Positions 31,561-44,960 of a DNA stretch of 64,000 nucleotides are shown piece by piece (position 1 is the stretch's first letter; every line of letters starts with the position of its first letter). The stretch lies in assembly GCA_032622095.1 (NCBI GenBank), contig CP136063.1:23748987-23812986 (forward strand), written 5' to 3'. The notes under the pieces were generated by a model that saw only the letters and a program-made list of their open reading frames with translations, did not search any database and was not told the origin of the DNA. The DNA is from Siphonodentalium dalli (lineage: Eukaryota > Mollusca > Scaphopoda > Gadilida > Siphonodentaliidae). The position numbers and the translations under genes were made by a program.

Positions 31561-32635
31561 ATTCATGTGCCCGACCTGTCAGCTCTGAGAAATGTGAAAA
31601 TTCAGCTTCAAAACTAATTCAGCTATATATTATTATACTCTCTAGCCGGTAAGTTGTATGCAACACGACAAAATATGGAAAATTTTCACCAAAAACGAGC
31701 TATGGCTGTCATCATTCATGAGTTTCTAAATGATTTAATCGGGCGTTGTTACTTCGACAACGTGCTGCCACTTCACAGTAAAAGACTTAAATTTTCTTTT
31801 AAATGAAACAATAGTGTTGAACGGTAAGGTCACATATCGCGTCATCCTTATGTGCCGTTAGTAATCGCTCACTCACGCTAGTGTGCTATGATTTTTATGC
31901 ACGCAATATTCGTACATAATTTAAATGTAACTTCCGCTTATTACTTCCGAACATGGCAGATCTGAATTTTTTTTTCACGAAAAGACTTTTCAAACTTAAT
32001 ACAAAATTATTATTATTGTACAAAAATAGTACCCAGTGTACGGTATCCCGATTTACAATCGTGCATGATTCCCCTACAAAACATAATTGCTTTACCAAGG
32101 AGCTGCAGCACTTTCTCAAATTAGACACCAGATTCGTTCATTTAAAATTTTAATTAAGAGATCCGTTAACAGTTTTTGATGGGTATTTTCCCAACTGTGT
32201 CATGTTGCAAAAAAGGGACATGACTTTTATGTTCAGGAGCCTTTTCACACTGACTATTATAGCTGAATTTTCACAATTTCCAGACTTGCCTGCGAGTTCC
32301 AATTTCGCAAACAAATCGTTGATTTTCTTATTTGCTGAAGCGATTATTGCCGGATAAGCGTCATATTGTCGCTTGTTTTGTTTTCTCCCAAACAAATAGA
32401 AAAACCATACACCGTCCAATACAGTGAGATGTCGATATAAACCATTTTTATTTCGCAATTTGATTTGAAATGACAGAATTAAATTTGGCGCGAAACACGC
32501 CAACTTTCTCACTGATCGATATTTACTATATGGCCTACAATTTGCAACACTTCTTCAAATATTTCCGTTATTTTGTCAAAACCACTTCTTCAAATATCTC
32601 CGTTAATTAGTTAATAAAAATATTTTCTAATTTTA

Positions 32636-32715
32636 GGATCACATATCAAAATGAGAGGATATGGTGATCCCCTTTTCATGGGATCACCATATTTTCTCAT
32701 TTTGATATATGATCC
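32636..32715. repeat. Hairpin, 35-bp arms
   Basis: GGATCACATATCAAAATGAG...GGTGATCC pairs with GGATCACCATATTTTCTCAT...TATGATCC across a 10-base loop with few mismatches. Confidence 0.9.
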
Positions 32716-34960
32716 TGCCTTCATTGAGCCACGAGTGACTCCTGAGACGAGGATCACATATTATATGATACCCTATCCTACGGAGGATCACATAGTGTTG
32801 ATATCTACACCCGTGCGCATGGCCTGCATATTATTACTTTTCGGCACTCAACTAGCAAAAAATGTGTACTAATCAAGCTGTGCCCAGGCCCATATAGCCG
32901 TCGATTCCGGCTAAAAATACCGACAAGATCATGCTCACGGTGAAAATATTCACTGACCCAACCCATTTTCCGTATAATTATTGTATATGTATTCCCGTAA
33001 ACTTATAACTGTTACAGTTAAAAATATTGTTATTCGTGTAAACTCCATATCCACTACAGTCATAAACACGGTTATTCACGTAAATTTAATACTAGTACAG
33101 TAGCAAATCCTTGCTATCGTGTAAACTTTATAATGTAAACCTTAACAGCCACCACCATAATTAATGAATGAATGAGATCGATCCATATAGTACCTGTAAT
33201 ACCTATGAGTCTACATCAAAATTATGGAATCGGAATCAATAATTATTGAATTCATATCTAATCGAGTAATGTTTAATTATGTAGTCATGTTACTTGTAAA
33301 CTTATTACTGTAACAGCAAAATATTGTAGTAAGTAGTAGAATATTTTTAAAAATATATATGTCCTTCAAGTTTTCTTAAAGCGAGACTATGTCAATTTCA
33401 ATAAATTCCCGTTAATTGTAACGATACAATATCGATATTTATAGACAAATCATTAACTTGAGTCGCATATGTCTTTTATAGATGCTCAGGTCAACAGGTT
33501 ATCTTTAAATCAAATTTATTAATTTAATATAGACTTTAATATAGACTTACTTTAAAGTAAGCCATAAACTAAGTTACGAATAATTTCCATGTAAAAGAAG
33601 TACTCAAATTAATGTAAATGGACAGTGCATTGAGCAACGCTTGGCACACATCGTGTAAAACATTATGTTGATAGGGGAGTGAAGTTCAGTGAACTCAATC
33701 CAATCACTGACCACACTAACATTAACAAGTATCTGGGACTATTGTGCATATAATATAACAATTATTTGATACATTTTCCTGAAAAAGTGTACACAAATAT
33801 ACCGTTGATGAGAGTTCTATTTTTGCATTCCGGCTTATCTGCCATTTCTAACATTTCTTCGTACTCAGCAGTTAGTCAAATAATGGAAATCATGTTACGT
33901 TATTCTACAAAGCGGAGCATGTAGAACACAACAACAGTGAGTAAATTATCCCTGTAAAGACATTGGCTTTTTTATAAATCGAATTGATTAAACAACGAAC
34001 ATGATAACTGTTTGAAAACATAACAGTACTTGAAAATCTCTTGCAATTTTTGGCTGGAGATGCCAAACGTGCGACAGCCCCTTAAATTGGCTATAATAAA
34101 ACACATTTTCGGTGTCAAACCATCATGTCCTGTATATTTGATGTTCATAATTGACCCATGGTTATAGAACTGTTTTCATTTTTCATGATGCTTGTCATAA
34201 TTTTCACAATTAAAGGCGAAAAGAACGTATGTTTGTTTTTTAATTTTGATTTATTTTAAATTCAATTGAATTTAAATTTAATTTAAAAATTTAATTGTGC
34301 AAGCTGTTCGATCAAAAAAATACAATATTTTAATTTAATTGTTTTTATTTAAAATTAAAATTATTATCTAAAATAAAAATGTTAAATTGAGCCAGGAGTC
34401 CAATCTAACGACAATCACAAATTTAATATAAATCAAAAATGAAATCAATTTTGAAATTATTTTTAAATCGAAATGCTTAAAATATCAATAAGTAAGAAAT
34501 TGAATAATTTAAGTAGATACCATGTCTATGAGCAACCCTAATCTCCTCCTAAATAATGATATTATTGAATTATATCAGTATGTGCGCCTAAATTATCAAC
34601 AATTTAATAAAGTATGACGTCATAACAAACAGTTCACACGATCAAATTGACCTGAACTCATAATTTGGCAGAACATTTATTTGTCAATTTTGATATAAAT
34701 TCATATTTACCTTTCTTGTCACACGTGCCACGCTGAGTAACGCTAGATGTGGCTTTAAAATTATTATTGAATATCTCCGACATACGTTCATGTGTCGCAA
34801 AACAAATAATTGGACGAGGAACTATCCCTACGATCTCTCACCATTTCATTTTTAAAACTAATGTATCTCTGACACGCATTCCTGTGTTTCAAAACATCTT
34901 AACCTGGCGTGGAATTGTTCCGGTGGTACGCCATAATTTAATGTTACAACTAAGTAATAA
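32716..34960. other. AT-rich stretch, no gene recognised
   Basis: Very AT-rich, especially 34230-34480. No supported coding region, RNA gene or array. Confidence 0.4.
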
Positions 34961-35405
34961 TAATAATAATAATAATAAATAGTTTTTATATAGCGCTTTA
35001 TCCCATATGGCCCAGAGCGCTTACATTCCTACTAGTACCCTGCCCTCTATCACACGTGATATACATACATCTATACACACCACATACCTATATATATACA
35101 CATACATCAAAATAATTAAACAACATCTGAGGTAGCTTCCCCATAGTGAGCACAGAATAATTCAGACTTTAACAAAGTTTTGAATTCGGTCAGAGAGTTT
35201 GCAAATCTTGTGTCGTGTCTCAGTGAGTTCCAAACATTTGGCGCATACGAATCAAATGCTCTATCGCCATAAGTTTTTAAATTTTTTGATGGAATATCCA
35301 TTAGAGCTTGTGCCTTTGACCTCAGATTCGTAGGTGGAACATACATACTTAAAAGTTTATCAAAATATTGAGGCAATACAGGGAGAATACTTGAACTAGA
35401 TTCTG
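34961..35405 (-). pseudogene. LINE 3' end (C terminus, 3' hairpin and ATT tail)
   Basis: The minus-strand frame 35376-35116 contains LLSMYVPPTNLRSKAQAL, LKTYGDRAFDSYAPNVWNSL and FKTLLKSELF, the usual C-terminal signature of CR1/L2-type LINE polyproteins. Beyond the stop lies a 3' UTR with AAGCGCT...GGGATAAAGCGCTATA, then an (ATT)n tail at 34961-34979. The 5' part is lost, as in typical 5'-truncated insertions. The same 3' terminus is found at 47086-47350. Confidence 0.85.
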
Positions 35406-35568
35406 ATTTTTTATAACAGAAGTAGATGTGACATACCTTCTGTGCTGATGATGAACAATCCCTGTAATATCTCGCAATTTAATTTTAGAACCTTAATAAT
35501 CTGACGTAGAATTGTCCATTGGAGAATAAACTGCAGCGAATCTGGTATAAACGTGGTGCGTAATGTGT

Positions 35569-35931
35569 TCATGCGACATAAAGGTGGAAGTAAGTATCTG
35601 TTTGCTGGACACGTGACCAAACGTTATACGCTAACTGGACAGGGCGTGCAACGACCCGACCTATATCGTCACGTTTCACCTTAGTGATTAACACAATATC
35701 TGTTGTTGGGCGCGGACAAGACGCAAACTCCTTTACATCCAACGCACCAACGTGCTTTACGAATGGTTCATTGATTAGAACATTTATATTGTTGCAGTCG
35801 AGGACAACAGTGTTGTAGTTCATTGAATACCATTTTACTCTTGAAAACGTTGTGGAAACTGAAATGTGTTTAACAAAAGTGCTTAGCGTATTGATTCGTG
35901 TATTGTCGGTCGTTTTACATTGATCTCCCAT
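35569..35931 (-). CDS. Unrecognised open frame, 120 residues
   Basis: It starts MGDQCKTTDNTRINTLSTF and includes RVKWYSMNYNTVVLDCNNIN, CPRPTTDIVLITKVKRDDIG and RPVQLAYNVWSRVQQ. The composition is protein-like, with few low-complexity stretches. I do not recognise a family. It sits directly upstream of the LINE 3' fragment on the same strand and may be a relic of an element or gene. No splice or promoter signal was established. Confidence 0.3.
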   Translation of the reverse strand: MGDQCKTTDNTRINTLSTFVKHISVSTTFSRVKWYSMNYNTVVLDCNNINVLINEPFVKHVGALDVKEFASCPRPTTDIVLITKVKRDDIGRVVARPVQLAYNVWSRVQQTDTYFHLYVA

Positions 35932-36488
35932 GATTCCATATGGGGTCGTTCTTTGCCGTCTTCGTATTATTCTCGGGACGCAATGGACATCGCATTCCTG
36001 ACTTGAGTAGCACGAATTTGGTAACTTTAATCCAACATCTATATTAGTTGTCGTGCTTCCTTTGCCTACTGCCCAGTCTTGACCCGAATGATGACTATAA
36101 ATTTAAACTACACCATTATTTTTATTGTAACACAGAAATGTCGTTATATCAGTTCGTAGGAACTCCTCGATAAACTTTTTATCAATATTGGTGCACCTCA
36201 CTCAACCCCCATCCCTGACTACAGTTTTGACACTTTGGCAACTTTGAATCATACCATAGATTCATTGTACAATGGAAATAACAATATATACGTTTGCTGG
36301 AAATCGACGACAAAAATGGTTTGTCAATTTGTGTGCCCCTTTCTACCCCTATTCCTGACATGGATGGCACCACATATATATGGTTGTCAAAATAAACTGT
36401 TCGGAAGTTTTAAACCGAGGATGTGCAATTGGTATTATACGAACTTGAGAGTGGCACTAAAATGACTCTCAATTTTAGCTCGATGTGG
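35932..36488. other. No gene recognised
   Basis: Mixed sequence with a diverged direct resemblance between CTTTTTATCAATATTGGTGC near 36175 and flanking text; no supported feature. Confidence 0.35.
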
Positions 36489-36562
36489 ACCCAAAATGAG
36501 GCGATTCTAAGCCCAAAATGAGACGATTCTATGCCCAAAATGAGGCGATTCTAAGCCCATTA
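36489..36562 (+). repeat. 25-bp repeat, three units
   Basis: CCCAAAATGAG(G/A)CGATTCTA occurs three times in a row, ending with a fourth partial unit. Confidence 0.9.
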
Positions 36563-36735
36563 TGAATCCTATTATAAGTCCATAACGTGAACAGGTTGAT
36601 AATTTGTGCCATAAAATCTGAAAATGACCATTATTTACTGTTTGCACCGTGTGCGCTTTCCGCATATCTGTTTTATGTTGATGATTGTCTGAAATGCCGC
36701 TGTTGTAATATGCTGTGCGATCAAGTTTGCCAACG

Positions 36736-36848
36736 ACTTATTTGTTATTGTTCCGTTTTGACTCTTATTTGTTATTGTTCCGTTTTGACTCTTATTTGTT
36801 ATTGTTCCGTTTTGACTCTTATTTGTTATTGTTCCGTTTCAACTCTTG
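36736..36848 (+). repeat. 27-bp repeat, about four units
   Basis: CTTATTTGTTATTGTTCCGT followed by TTTGACT repeats four times at 27-bp spacing. The LICYCSVLT peptide reading is a by-product. Confidence 0.9.
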
Positions 36849-37667
36849 AATAGGCACGAACTCGTCGATTAATGTTGTTTGTTTTGTGCTGCCCTGATTG
36901 TTGTGGATTTTGATCGCACGAATTTGTCAGCACAAAGTCAAACGTGGTCCTCAACAACATTATCCGTACTTTTTCAACATAACAGGAACACCAACTTACG
37001 TGACATTCAGGCTGGTGTGTCCTAGACCATACGGAGCTACTACTGATTCTATTCAATCAGTAGTATGGCCTAATTTGCTCCATTGAGATATTAAGTTTTA
37101 TCTGAACAAGCACACATATTACTACTAAATAAAACAAAATATCAACAAAATACACCTTGGTATTTTCTTATAGATATATAATAAACATGACTGTTATAAA
37201 TTGACATTTGGAAAGCATACCATAATCCAAGAAATCTCAATGTTTACACATTATTTCCTAGAATGACACACATAAATGGTGAATCCCCCAAAAATCCAAG
37301 GAAAGACATCACATGTTTTGTCAAATCTGGGGTTTCCAGTTTATAAAGCAAGGAACCCAGGGGGAATTTTCACCTTTTGACCAATGACATGACCTAATGC
37401 TTTTCCATGTGACCTTTGACCTGGTCACTGCCAAATGACATCACATTCATCAATGGTTATACCACATATTCAAGATGGGAGTCCATTTTTGGAATTGGAA
37501 ATAATGTTTTTAATTTGGATTATGCTTACCAAATGTAAATGTATACCAGTCATGGTTATTATACATCCATAAGAAAACATCAAGGCCTATTTTGTTGATA
37601 TTTTGTGTTATATGGTAGTAATTTGTGTTGGTTTAGATAAAACTCAGCAGGTCAACGGAGACGATTA

Positions 37668-37710
37668 GCCGCTAAAATGGCTAGTTTGGTATACTTGCCA
37701 TTTTAGCGGC
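37668..37710. repeat. Short perfect inverted repeat
   Basis: GCCGCTAAAATGGC and GCCATTTTAGCGGC are separated by 15 bases. Confidence 0.85.
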
Positions 37711-38762
37711 GTAGTGTCTAGTGTGTCCCACAAACCACTGAATAGCCGTAACATGCTAAATTTGATAACAAACGCATGAGTGAGGCTATGGGATCCAATT
37801 GTCCATACCGTCTCATGCTCAATAGCAATGTGTTAATCAGTGTTCATACCCTTGCATTCTCTGCGAGCGATATTTCACACAGGACTCATGTTGCATTGTG
37901 TCTAGTCCATATCTTCCTTCATAAGGCCGATTACTTTCCCAGGCGGGTTCGATCTGCCAATACTGTGGTAATTTGATTCCAGCAGCTGGCATGTGAAAAG
38001 TTTTTATCCCAATATTTCAACATCATCGGACACAACAAAGCAATGTGTAAAGCATAGGCCAGTTCCGTCATAGCAACATGTGACATAGTTGACAAAGTTT
38101 GGAACTAAGTTGGTCTTACGTTCAGTTAGTGAGGACACCCGTTGGTCGAGTATATATAGAGTGATCAGTGCATTAAACCATCATATGCGATGCCGGTCCG
38201 ACTTTGTGTAACAAGATAAGCTTTTCGTGTATCTGGGCAAGTTTGTCAATTACTTTCCGGGGTCGGTGGTTTCTTCTGTAAGCTATTATTTATCAACAGA
38301 CACAGATCAGATGGCATTATTATTATGTGGGATCTGTGGCATGGATTGAAAATACAGCCTATTTGGAGTCAGTGTGAAAAAGGCTCCTGAATTTTAAGTG
38401 TTTTAAACGCTGAACATAAAACAAATTATATCACCAAATGGGCACTTGGTTAGAGTGAATAAAACTGTATATTTATTTTTCAAAAAGAAATAATTGGGTA
38501 TTGCTCAACTGCCTTTATGTTCAACTTAGTCTGGTAAAAGGTCTTCCTTTCTATACGGATGTTGCACTAAATCAAGAGATAGATAAGGTTAGTCGACTGT
38601 TCAGTATTGTACACGTACAAACTTTAAACAGAATTGATCCAACCATCTTTTGATATAAAATAAATTGTGGCCAGACTGTAACTTCAATACGCCTAATGTT
38701 TTTTTAAATTCAATGCCGCGTGAGTTCCAATCGGAAAAAACGCACTTCTTTATACAAGCGGA
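37711..38762. other. No gene recognised
   Basis: AT-rich, without a supported open frame or repeat. Confidence 0.4.
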
Positions 38763-39088
38763 ATAATGAGCCAACGCTTATAAAACATGTATTCCGAATA
38801 AAAATAATGAGCCAACGCTTATAAAACATGTATTCCGAATAAAAATAATGAGCCAACGCTTATAAAACATGTATTCCGAATAAAAATAGTGAGCCAACCC
38901 TTATAAAACATGTATTCCGAATAAAAATAATGAGCCAACGCTTATAAAACATGTATTCCGAATAAAAATAATGAGCCAACGCTTATAAAACATGTATTCC
39001 GAATAAAAATAATGAGCCAACGCTTATAAAACATGTATTCCGAATAAAAATAATGACCCAACGCTTATAAAACATGTTCCGAATAAAA
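38763..39088 (+). repeat. 41-bp minisatellite, about eight units
   Basis: ATAATGAGCCAACGCTTATA followed by AAACATGTATTCCGAATAAAA repeats at 41 bp. Units are almost identical; the fourth has GTGAGCCAACCC and the last has GACCCAACG and a short deletion. Confidence 0.95.
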
Positions 39089-39594
39089 AGGATTTCCGCG
39101 TGATATGGCTCCATTGGTTGATGTTTTGAAATCCATTTATTTCACGGACTCACCGATGGGTTGAACACTGGTTTGTCAGCTCAATTCACCGTAGGAAACA
39201 AAGACATTTCGCGCCATTGTTAACCCGAATTTGTCGCTAGTTTTAGTCGTCAGAATGCATGAGATAACAATCCGAAGTTATGAACTTGTTTTGTGTATAT
39301 TAATTCCACTCCAATTTGTGCATATGAATGTTGGTAGCATCTAATTATTATTATTATATCTTTATTTTCCTCCATTTACTGAAGAGTCATAAATAATGAT
39401 ACAACCAATATTACATGTAATATGAACATATAATGAGCCCAGATTAACTAGAAAATCATATCGTAAACATAATTATACAATACGTGAGTATGATGTAGAC
39501 GAGAGCTCGCACTCGAATGAGTATATACATATGTAGTGAGATTATGATAACAGTGATGATTAGTGATAGTGCTGGTGGCGGTTGATGGTAAGGA

Positions 39595-39905
39595 ATATGA
39601 CTATGGCGTTTAACAATGGTGATGATGATTATGATGCCGACGACGATGATGATGATGATGATGATGATGATGAATATGGTGATGGTGGTGGTGATGATGA
39701 TGACGTCGAAGACGATGATGATGGATGACGATGACAATTGTGATGATGATTATGATGACGACGACGGCGATAATGATTAAGGGGATGATGCAGATGGTGA
39801 TGATGATAGCATCGAAGACGATGATGACGATGATGATGATGACGACGACGATGATGATGAAGATGGTAATGCTGTTGGATGTGATGATAATAATGACAAT
39901 GATGA
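39595..39905 (+). repeat. GAT/GAC trinucleotide tract
   Basis: A long imperfect GATGATGAT and GACGACGAT tract. The Ile- or Met/Ser-rich peptide readings on both strands are artefacts of it. Confidence 0.95.
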
Positions 39906-40085
39906 TGGTGACTTACGGTTAAGTATAGTATAGCTGTCGATGCTAGCTTCAGCCCACTTCATATACTATAGTCAAGATGTAAATAATTGTACACCGTATT
40001 ACCGCATAGTTAATCATAGTAATATCTGACTGATTTCGATTGTTCAATTGACTAGGGTGTGTTTTTCATAATTTTGCAGTAACTG

Positions 40086-42330
40086 TTACCATGAAGTTGA
40101 GAAAGGCGTTAATATCATAAATTGTATATATATATATATATCGCTAGTACCATGAGCCAAATGAGGCAAGATCATTTCGTTCGTTGAAAGACCGTCAATA
40201 ATAACATAGCATTCTACGCCATAACGATCAATGCTATCAAAACACATATTATTTCGTATTGTTGTCAGGGAACTGCATTCAATGAGTACGTGCTGTACTT
40301 TATCAAGATATGTTTTAAGAAAGTTAGGGCACTGGATTAGTGATTCGTTTAAGTACGTGGTTGCTTCGACCACAAGAGCTGTAGTTAGATAAGAATGTTT
40401 ATTATATGAGAATTTTCAACAGAGTAGCCAAAGATCAGACATGCTAAGGTTAGCATGTACATTCCGAAACCGATTGAATGATGTGTCCATGTCTGTTCTA
40501 ATTTTCCAATCTGACTCGGTTATGTTTCGAATATTGTTTCTCGTTAGCGCCTTCCATGACTCTTTCGATGGGAATAATCCAGACCTGATGTACTCATATA
40601 CTGCATTCGCCAGGTTGTGTTTCTCGAGTAATGAGAACACTTCGCTGATAAAAGTGGTTGTCGGGTTCAATGAGTAAATGTAATCAAACAGCCTAGTCTC
40701 AAAGATTGTTTTACATGCTTTTCCAGGCTTTAGTCGACAAAGGGATCCAAAGAGTGAAATCTTTCTGGCATCAATACTAACTTGAAGTGGGTATATTCCT
40801 AGCAGGCCAGTAACGACATCGGTTCTGCATCGGAAGGGTAGGCCTTGAATACGCTTCAAGCAAAATCTGTGAACTCTTTCAAGCTTGATAAAGTTTGAAT
40901 TTGATAAGCCAAAGAGAAATTCTGAACCGTGAAGTCCACGAGAAAGTACCACTGATTTATATATCACCGTTGAACTATGAGGTGTTATGCCTCCCGCGTA
41001 CATACCAGCAGTGCTTAACATAAGATATGTTGACCGAAGTTTTGAGCTAACACTTTCTGTAAGAGTATTTGGAAAGTCACTTTTATGCAATGGTATGCCC
41101 AGGTGCGTTATTGAATCAGTTTTGTTAACTGCTATGCCATTTAGCATCCATGAGCGATTGACGGAGGCATGTTTAGATTTCTCATTGAATATGATTACCT
41201 GACATTTCTGCTGGTTATACATATATCGCCATTGTTTACTGTAATGGCCACAAATATCCCATACTTTTTGTATGCCAAATGATGAAAAGAGAGAGGAGGG
41301 TCATATCGTCTGCCTGAGTTGGAGACGAGCAGTTGATACCTCGCAGCCTGAAACCAAAGTTCGATTGTTCGAGCTCACAGAGAAAACTATCTATGTAGAT
41401 GGCGTAGAAAATCGGAGCGAGGGTACTTCCCTGTCTTGTTCCTTGGTTGATAGGTATTATACGGGATGTAAGATTTTCGTGGCGTACAGTACAGTTCACA
41501 CCAGTAAAGAATTCGTTGAATAAACGTAGAACACCACAATTTGCTCCGCGTTGAAAAGTGTCTTGTAGAGAAGGCCATTGATCCAGACCGTATCAAATGC
41601 TTTGCGTACATCAAGAAAACACGTGAAGAGACGTGAATTATTTTCCTCTACATACGAAATGATTTCCTGAATTATGTATGATGACATAAGACAGCTTACG
41701 TGTTTTTGGAAACCGTGTTGTAGAATGAGCGTTTTTATCAGGTTAGGGTTGTTTCTCTCCGAGCGGTTCAGAATGATTCTTTCGAGTATTTTGTATATGA
41801 CTGGAAGTAGGGTGATGGCTCGGTAGCGGTCGGACTTTGATTTCGATTTGCTCCCTCCCTTGTACAACGACACAATAATACCAAGTTTAGCTTTTTTGGG
41901 AATATATGAAAAACGAAGCATATATGAGAACAGCTTTGCTAAGTGCATCTTTAAACGATGTCCACGATATACGATGTGTTCATAACATAATAAATCAGTG
42001 CCTGCAGCTTTGCCTGTTTTCAATGTTTTTATGACCGTTGTCAGTTCTTCCATGGACACAGAGTATGTTATTATGTCATCATATGACCCACGTTCGGGAT
42101 CATTTAAGAGAATAGACACGATTTCGTTAATATCGTTAAAGATAGAGTTGTCGAATTCGTCAAACCCAAGTGGGGGGTATAAAGTTTTATAATAATTTGC
42201 CCATGCATCAGTTATTTCATTGCGAGTTCTTATCGTGATGCCACCAACCTCAAAGATGCTGCTATTTGTTTCTTTTCGTTTAGATGTAACCGTGTTGAAT
42301 TTTCTAAAAAATTTCTAAAAACACTGGCGT
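40086..42330 (-). pseudogene. Decayed LINE retrotransposon, 5'-truncated
   Basis: The minus-strand reading follows GITIRTRNEITDAWANYYKT near 42240, then MEELTTVIKTLKTGKAAGTD (42055), LGIIVSLYKGG, YRAITLLPVIYKILERII, CFLDVRKAFDTVW (about 41590), TRQGSTLAPIFYAIYID (about 41430), and the active site QADDMTLLS (about 41320). It goes on through NQQKCQVIIF, THLGIPLH and SKESWKALTRNNI to a C-terminal QCPNFLKT...HVLIEC motif at 40300. Frameshifts near 41555 and 41275 and a stop at 40416 break it. The Ala-Asp-Asp catalytic pair is intact but preceded by Gln rather than Tyr or Phe. No endonuclease domain is present; the 5' limit abuts the palindromic repeat at 42420. Confidence 0.9.
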
Positions 42331-42419
42331 GTCTCGTCCAATATGACTTTTCACCGCAACCTGGACTCGTACAAGAAAAACACATACTGTACACAACATT
42401 GTATAATACATTACACATA

Positions 42420-43362
42420 CAATTTCTGATCTCTGTTAACAGTAACCAATAGTGTTCGTTAGCTAAACAACCACACGTTTAGACCAGAACATATTCGAAA
42501 TATAATCAATATTAATCGATAGAAGCATTTATGGACATGGGTCTTCGATTCATATCTAATCATTTGTAATTTTTAACAATGTTTAACAAAATGTTTTCAA
42601 AATTTGGTAAATGGTTTATAGGTCACAAAACACAGGTCAAGTTCGAAATTGGTCACGGTCCAATGATTTTGACGGGTTTATGCTCTCTTTTTTTTCCGAC
42701 TTCGAAATTGTATTCTTTTGTGTTTCTAAATGATAAGGTAATCAAACTTGAATCTCTTGTCGTTGTGTGTGCTGTCCACATTTAAGACCCACCGGATTAT
42801 CGTCAAGTTGGAATAAATTTTTATCGGTATTTGACTTCTTTGTCACAAAACGAAGCAACATATAATGCCCCAAAAAAGCCACATCTTTTAAGCGGACGTG
42901 GGATCGGCCAGCTTTTTATGTTCATACCTATATACCCAAATGGGCAACGCACAACGTCATTCTTATACATGCATAACTCACTCGTGCATATAATATCTTC
43001 ATGCGTTGGGGGAATAAACATTATCTCTCACTGACATGTTCTTGGCCATTTTGGCGTGAAAATAAGATATTGATACCATCATAATCAGGAGCGCATCGAG
43101 AGTCAAATATTGTAACCATATTACATACCGAACAAATCAAACTCAAATGAAAAACCGTTAAAGGTGGATTATCTCTTTGTAAGCATGTATTATATAGTTA
43201 CCGGGTTATAAAATATTAGATTTGAATCGAAGACTCCTGTCCGGAAATGCTTCTATCGATTAATATTAATTTTATTTCGAATATTTTCTGGTAAAAAGGT
43301 GTGTTTATTCAGCTAACGAACAATAGTGGTTACTGTTAACAGAGACCAGAAATTATATTGTG
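42420..43362. mobile_element. Palindromic-family foldback copy 2
   Basis: 42420-42575 (CTGTTAACAGTAACC, TTCGTTAGCT, CGATAGAAGCATTT, GGTCTTCGATTCA) is the reverse complement of about 43210-43362. The interior of about 630 bp contains open frames of 66-68 residues that I do not recognise. No transposase. Confidence 0.75.
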
Positions 43363-43690
43363 CAATTTTGTCACAAATAAACTTTAATTATACTCATTAT
43401 CGCTTATATCTGTGGAACAAAACAATACAAACAACCAATCTGTGACATTTGACATTCGTTGCGTCGCCGTAGGAACAGCCCAGTGCTCTATGTCGCAATA
43501 CTGTCTCATCCGAATGGTCGGTTCTAAAAATAGTAACATAAATGGGCCCGATTTAACATTCGAAATAAAATAAATATTAATTGATAGAAGCTTTTCCGGA
43601 CATAGGTCTTCAGTTCATATCTATTATTTTATACCCACGCAACTATTTAAAATTTGTTATTTAAAGAGATAATCCATCTTTAAAATCGTG
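43363..43690 (-). repeat. Palindromic-family repeat copy 3
   Basis: It continues directly from the right arm of copy 2 and runs through TCATTATCGCTTATA, GAACAAAACAATACAAACAA, CGAATGGTCGGTTCTAAAAA and AGAGATAATCCATCTTTAA. The same order is found at 46205-46580 and, inverted, at 8587-8960. Confidence 0.8.
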
Positions 43691-43884
43691 CCATCTCTAC
43701 AAATGACAATTTAGTTAATGCCAACGTGCTCCGTGGTCTTGGTTAATTAAATTCCGCTAATCAGACCGTGCAATTATGGTTGAAACAATGGCGACATGGG
43801 AAAACGGATTTTCCTTGTAATGAGGTATTTTGCGATGAAATGTTATTTTCTCCTTCATATATACACACATGTTGCTGTTTAAAT

Positions 43885-44025
43885 GGGTGCAGGACGTTTC
43901 GGCACCTAAACGTTTCCGTACCTGTTCATCTGGACGTTTCGACACCTGGGTTTTCGGCACTTTTTGTTTCGGCCCAAGTGCTTGGACGTTTCGGCACTTC
44001 ACAAAGACGTTTCGGCACTTGTTTC
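43885..44025 (+). repeat. Degenerate GGACGTTTCGGCAC repeat
   Basis: Six or so imperfect copies of (G)GACGTTTCGGCAC(T/C)T with spacers of different lengths. Confidence 0.7.
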
Positions 44026-44259
44026 TTTTTCTTTTCTTTCATATATAATATTGTCTTAAGTTGTCTTTGATGTTTGATTGCATCAGCTGCATTTCCCAAT
44101 ATGATTACCGACAGGCCAAGAGACAACAAACGCCAATCAACTCTACTTGTTCGTCATGCCCCCAACCTGGTATATACATTGGTTTCGACCTGTTCTATCG
44201 CGTGTAAGGGTACCCAACCACTTTTGGCGTTTGGCCGCAACACTATTTATGTGGTGCAA

Positions 44260-44960
44260 TCTTATAGAAATATCGTTATTGATGTCCCTCTTATATATCG
44301 TGAATAGATCGGATGGTCTGTTTAGAGAGCTATCGTGTTATGACGTAGGCGCTATCGACCAATTTGATTCGCACATCTACACGACATGAACAGCCCCTTG
44401 ATATAATGGTCGGGACGTCAAGCTCCTCACTCGCGTGAAGTATGTGAGTATATCAGGTATTGATGGACCTCTTATGTATCGGGATAGATCGGATGGTCTG
44501 TTTAGAGAGCTATCGTATTATGAGGTAGGAACTATCGACCAATTTGATTCCCACATCGACACGACACCAACAGCCCCTTCATATAAGGGTCGGGACTTCA
44601 AGCTTCTCACTCGCGTGAAGTATATGAGTATATCAGGTATTGATGGACCTCTTACATATCGGGAACAGAGAACTATGATAGTATGACGTAGCGAATCGAC
44701 CAACGGTATTTTCAAATCGACACCACACCACCAGACTCTTGACAGAAGTGTTTGGACTTCAAACTTCTCCACCTCGTGGAGTATGTGGGTATCTTAGCAA
44801 TATTAGTATTGACGACCCTCTTATATATCGCGAACATACACTGTTGTCTGTTCAGAGAGCTATCATAATTTGAAGTAGCGAATTGACCAACATAATTTTC
44901 ACATCGACGCCGCAGCATCAGGCCCTTGGTAGAACGGCGATATATGTCGATATTTATGAG
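44260..44960 (+). repeat. ~180-bp tandem repeat, about four diverged units
   Basis: GATCGGATGGTCTGTTTAGA recurs at 44307 and 44486, AGTATATCAGGTATTGATGG at about 44447 and 44627; a third and fourth, more diverged, unit follow to about 44960. Confidence 0.85.

Noticed and set aside
38763-39088. Regular 41-bp repeats that could suggest a CRISPR array
   Set aside because: No unique spacers, units are contiguous and the sequence is eukaryotic.
39456-39962. Ile-, Met- and Ser-rich open frames
   Set aside because: Translations of a GAT/GAC tract.
42821-43034. Opposed 66-67-residue frames inside the foldback copy
   Set aside because: Open on both strands, no motif, inside a non-coding mobile element.
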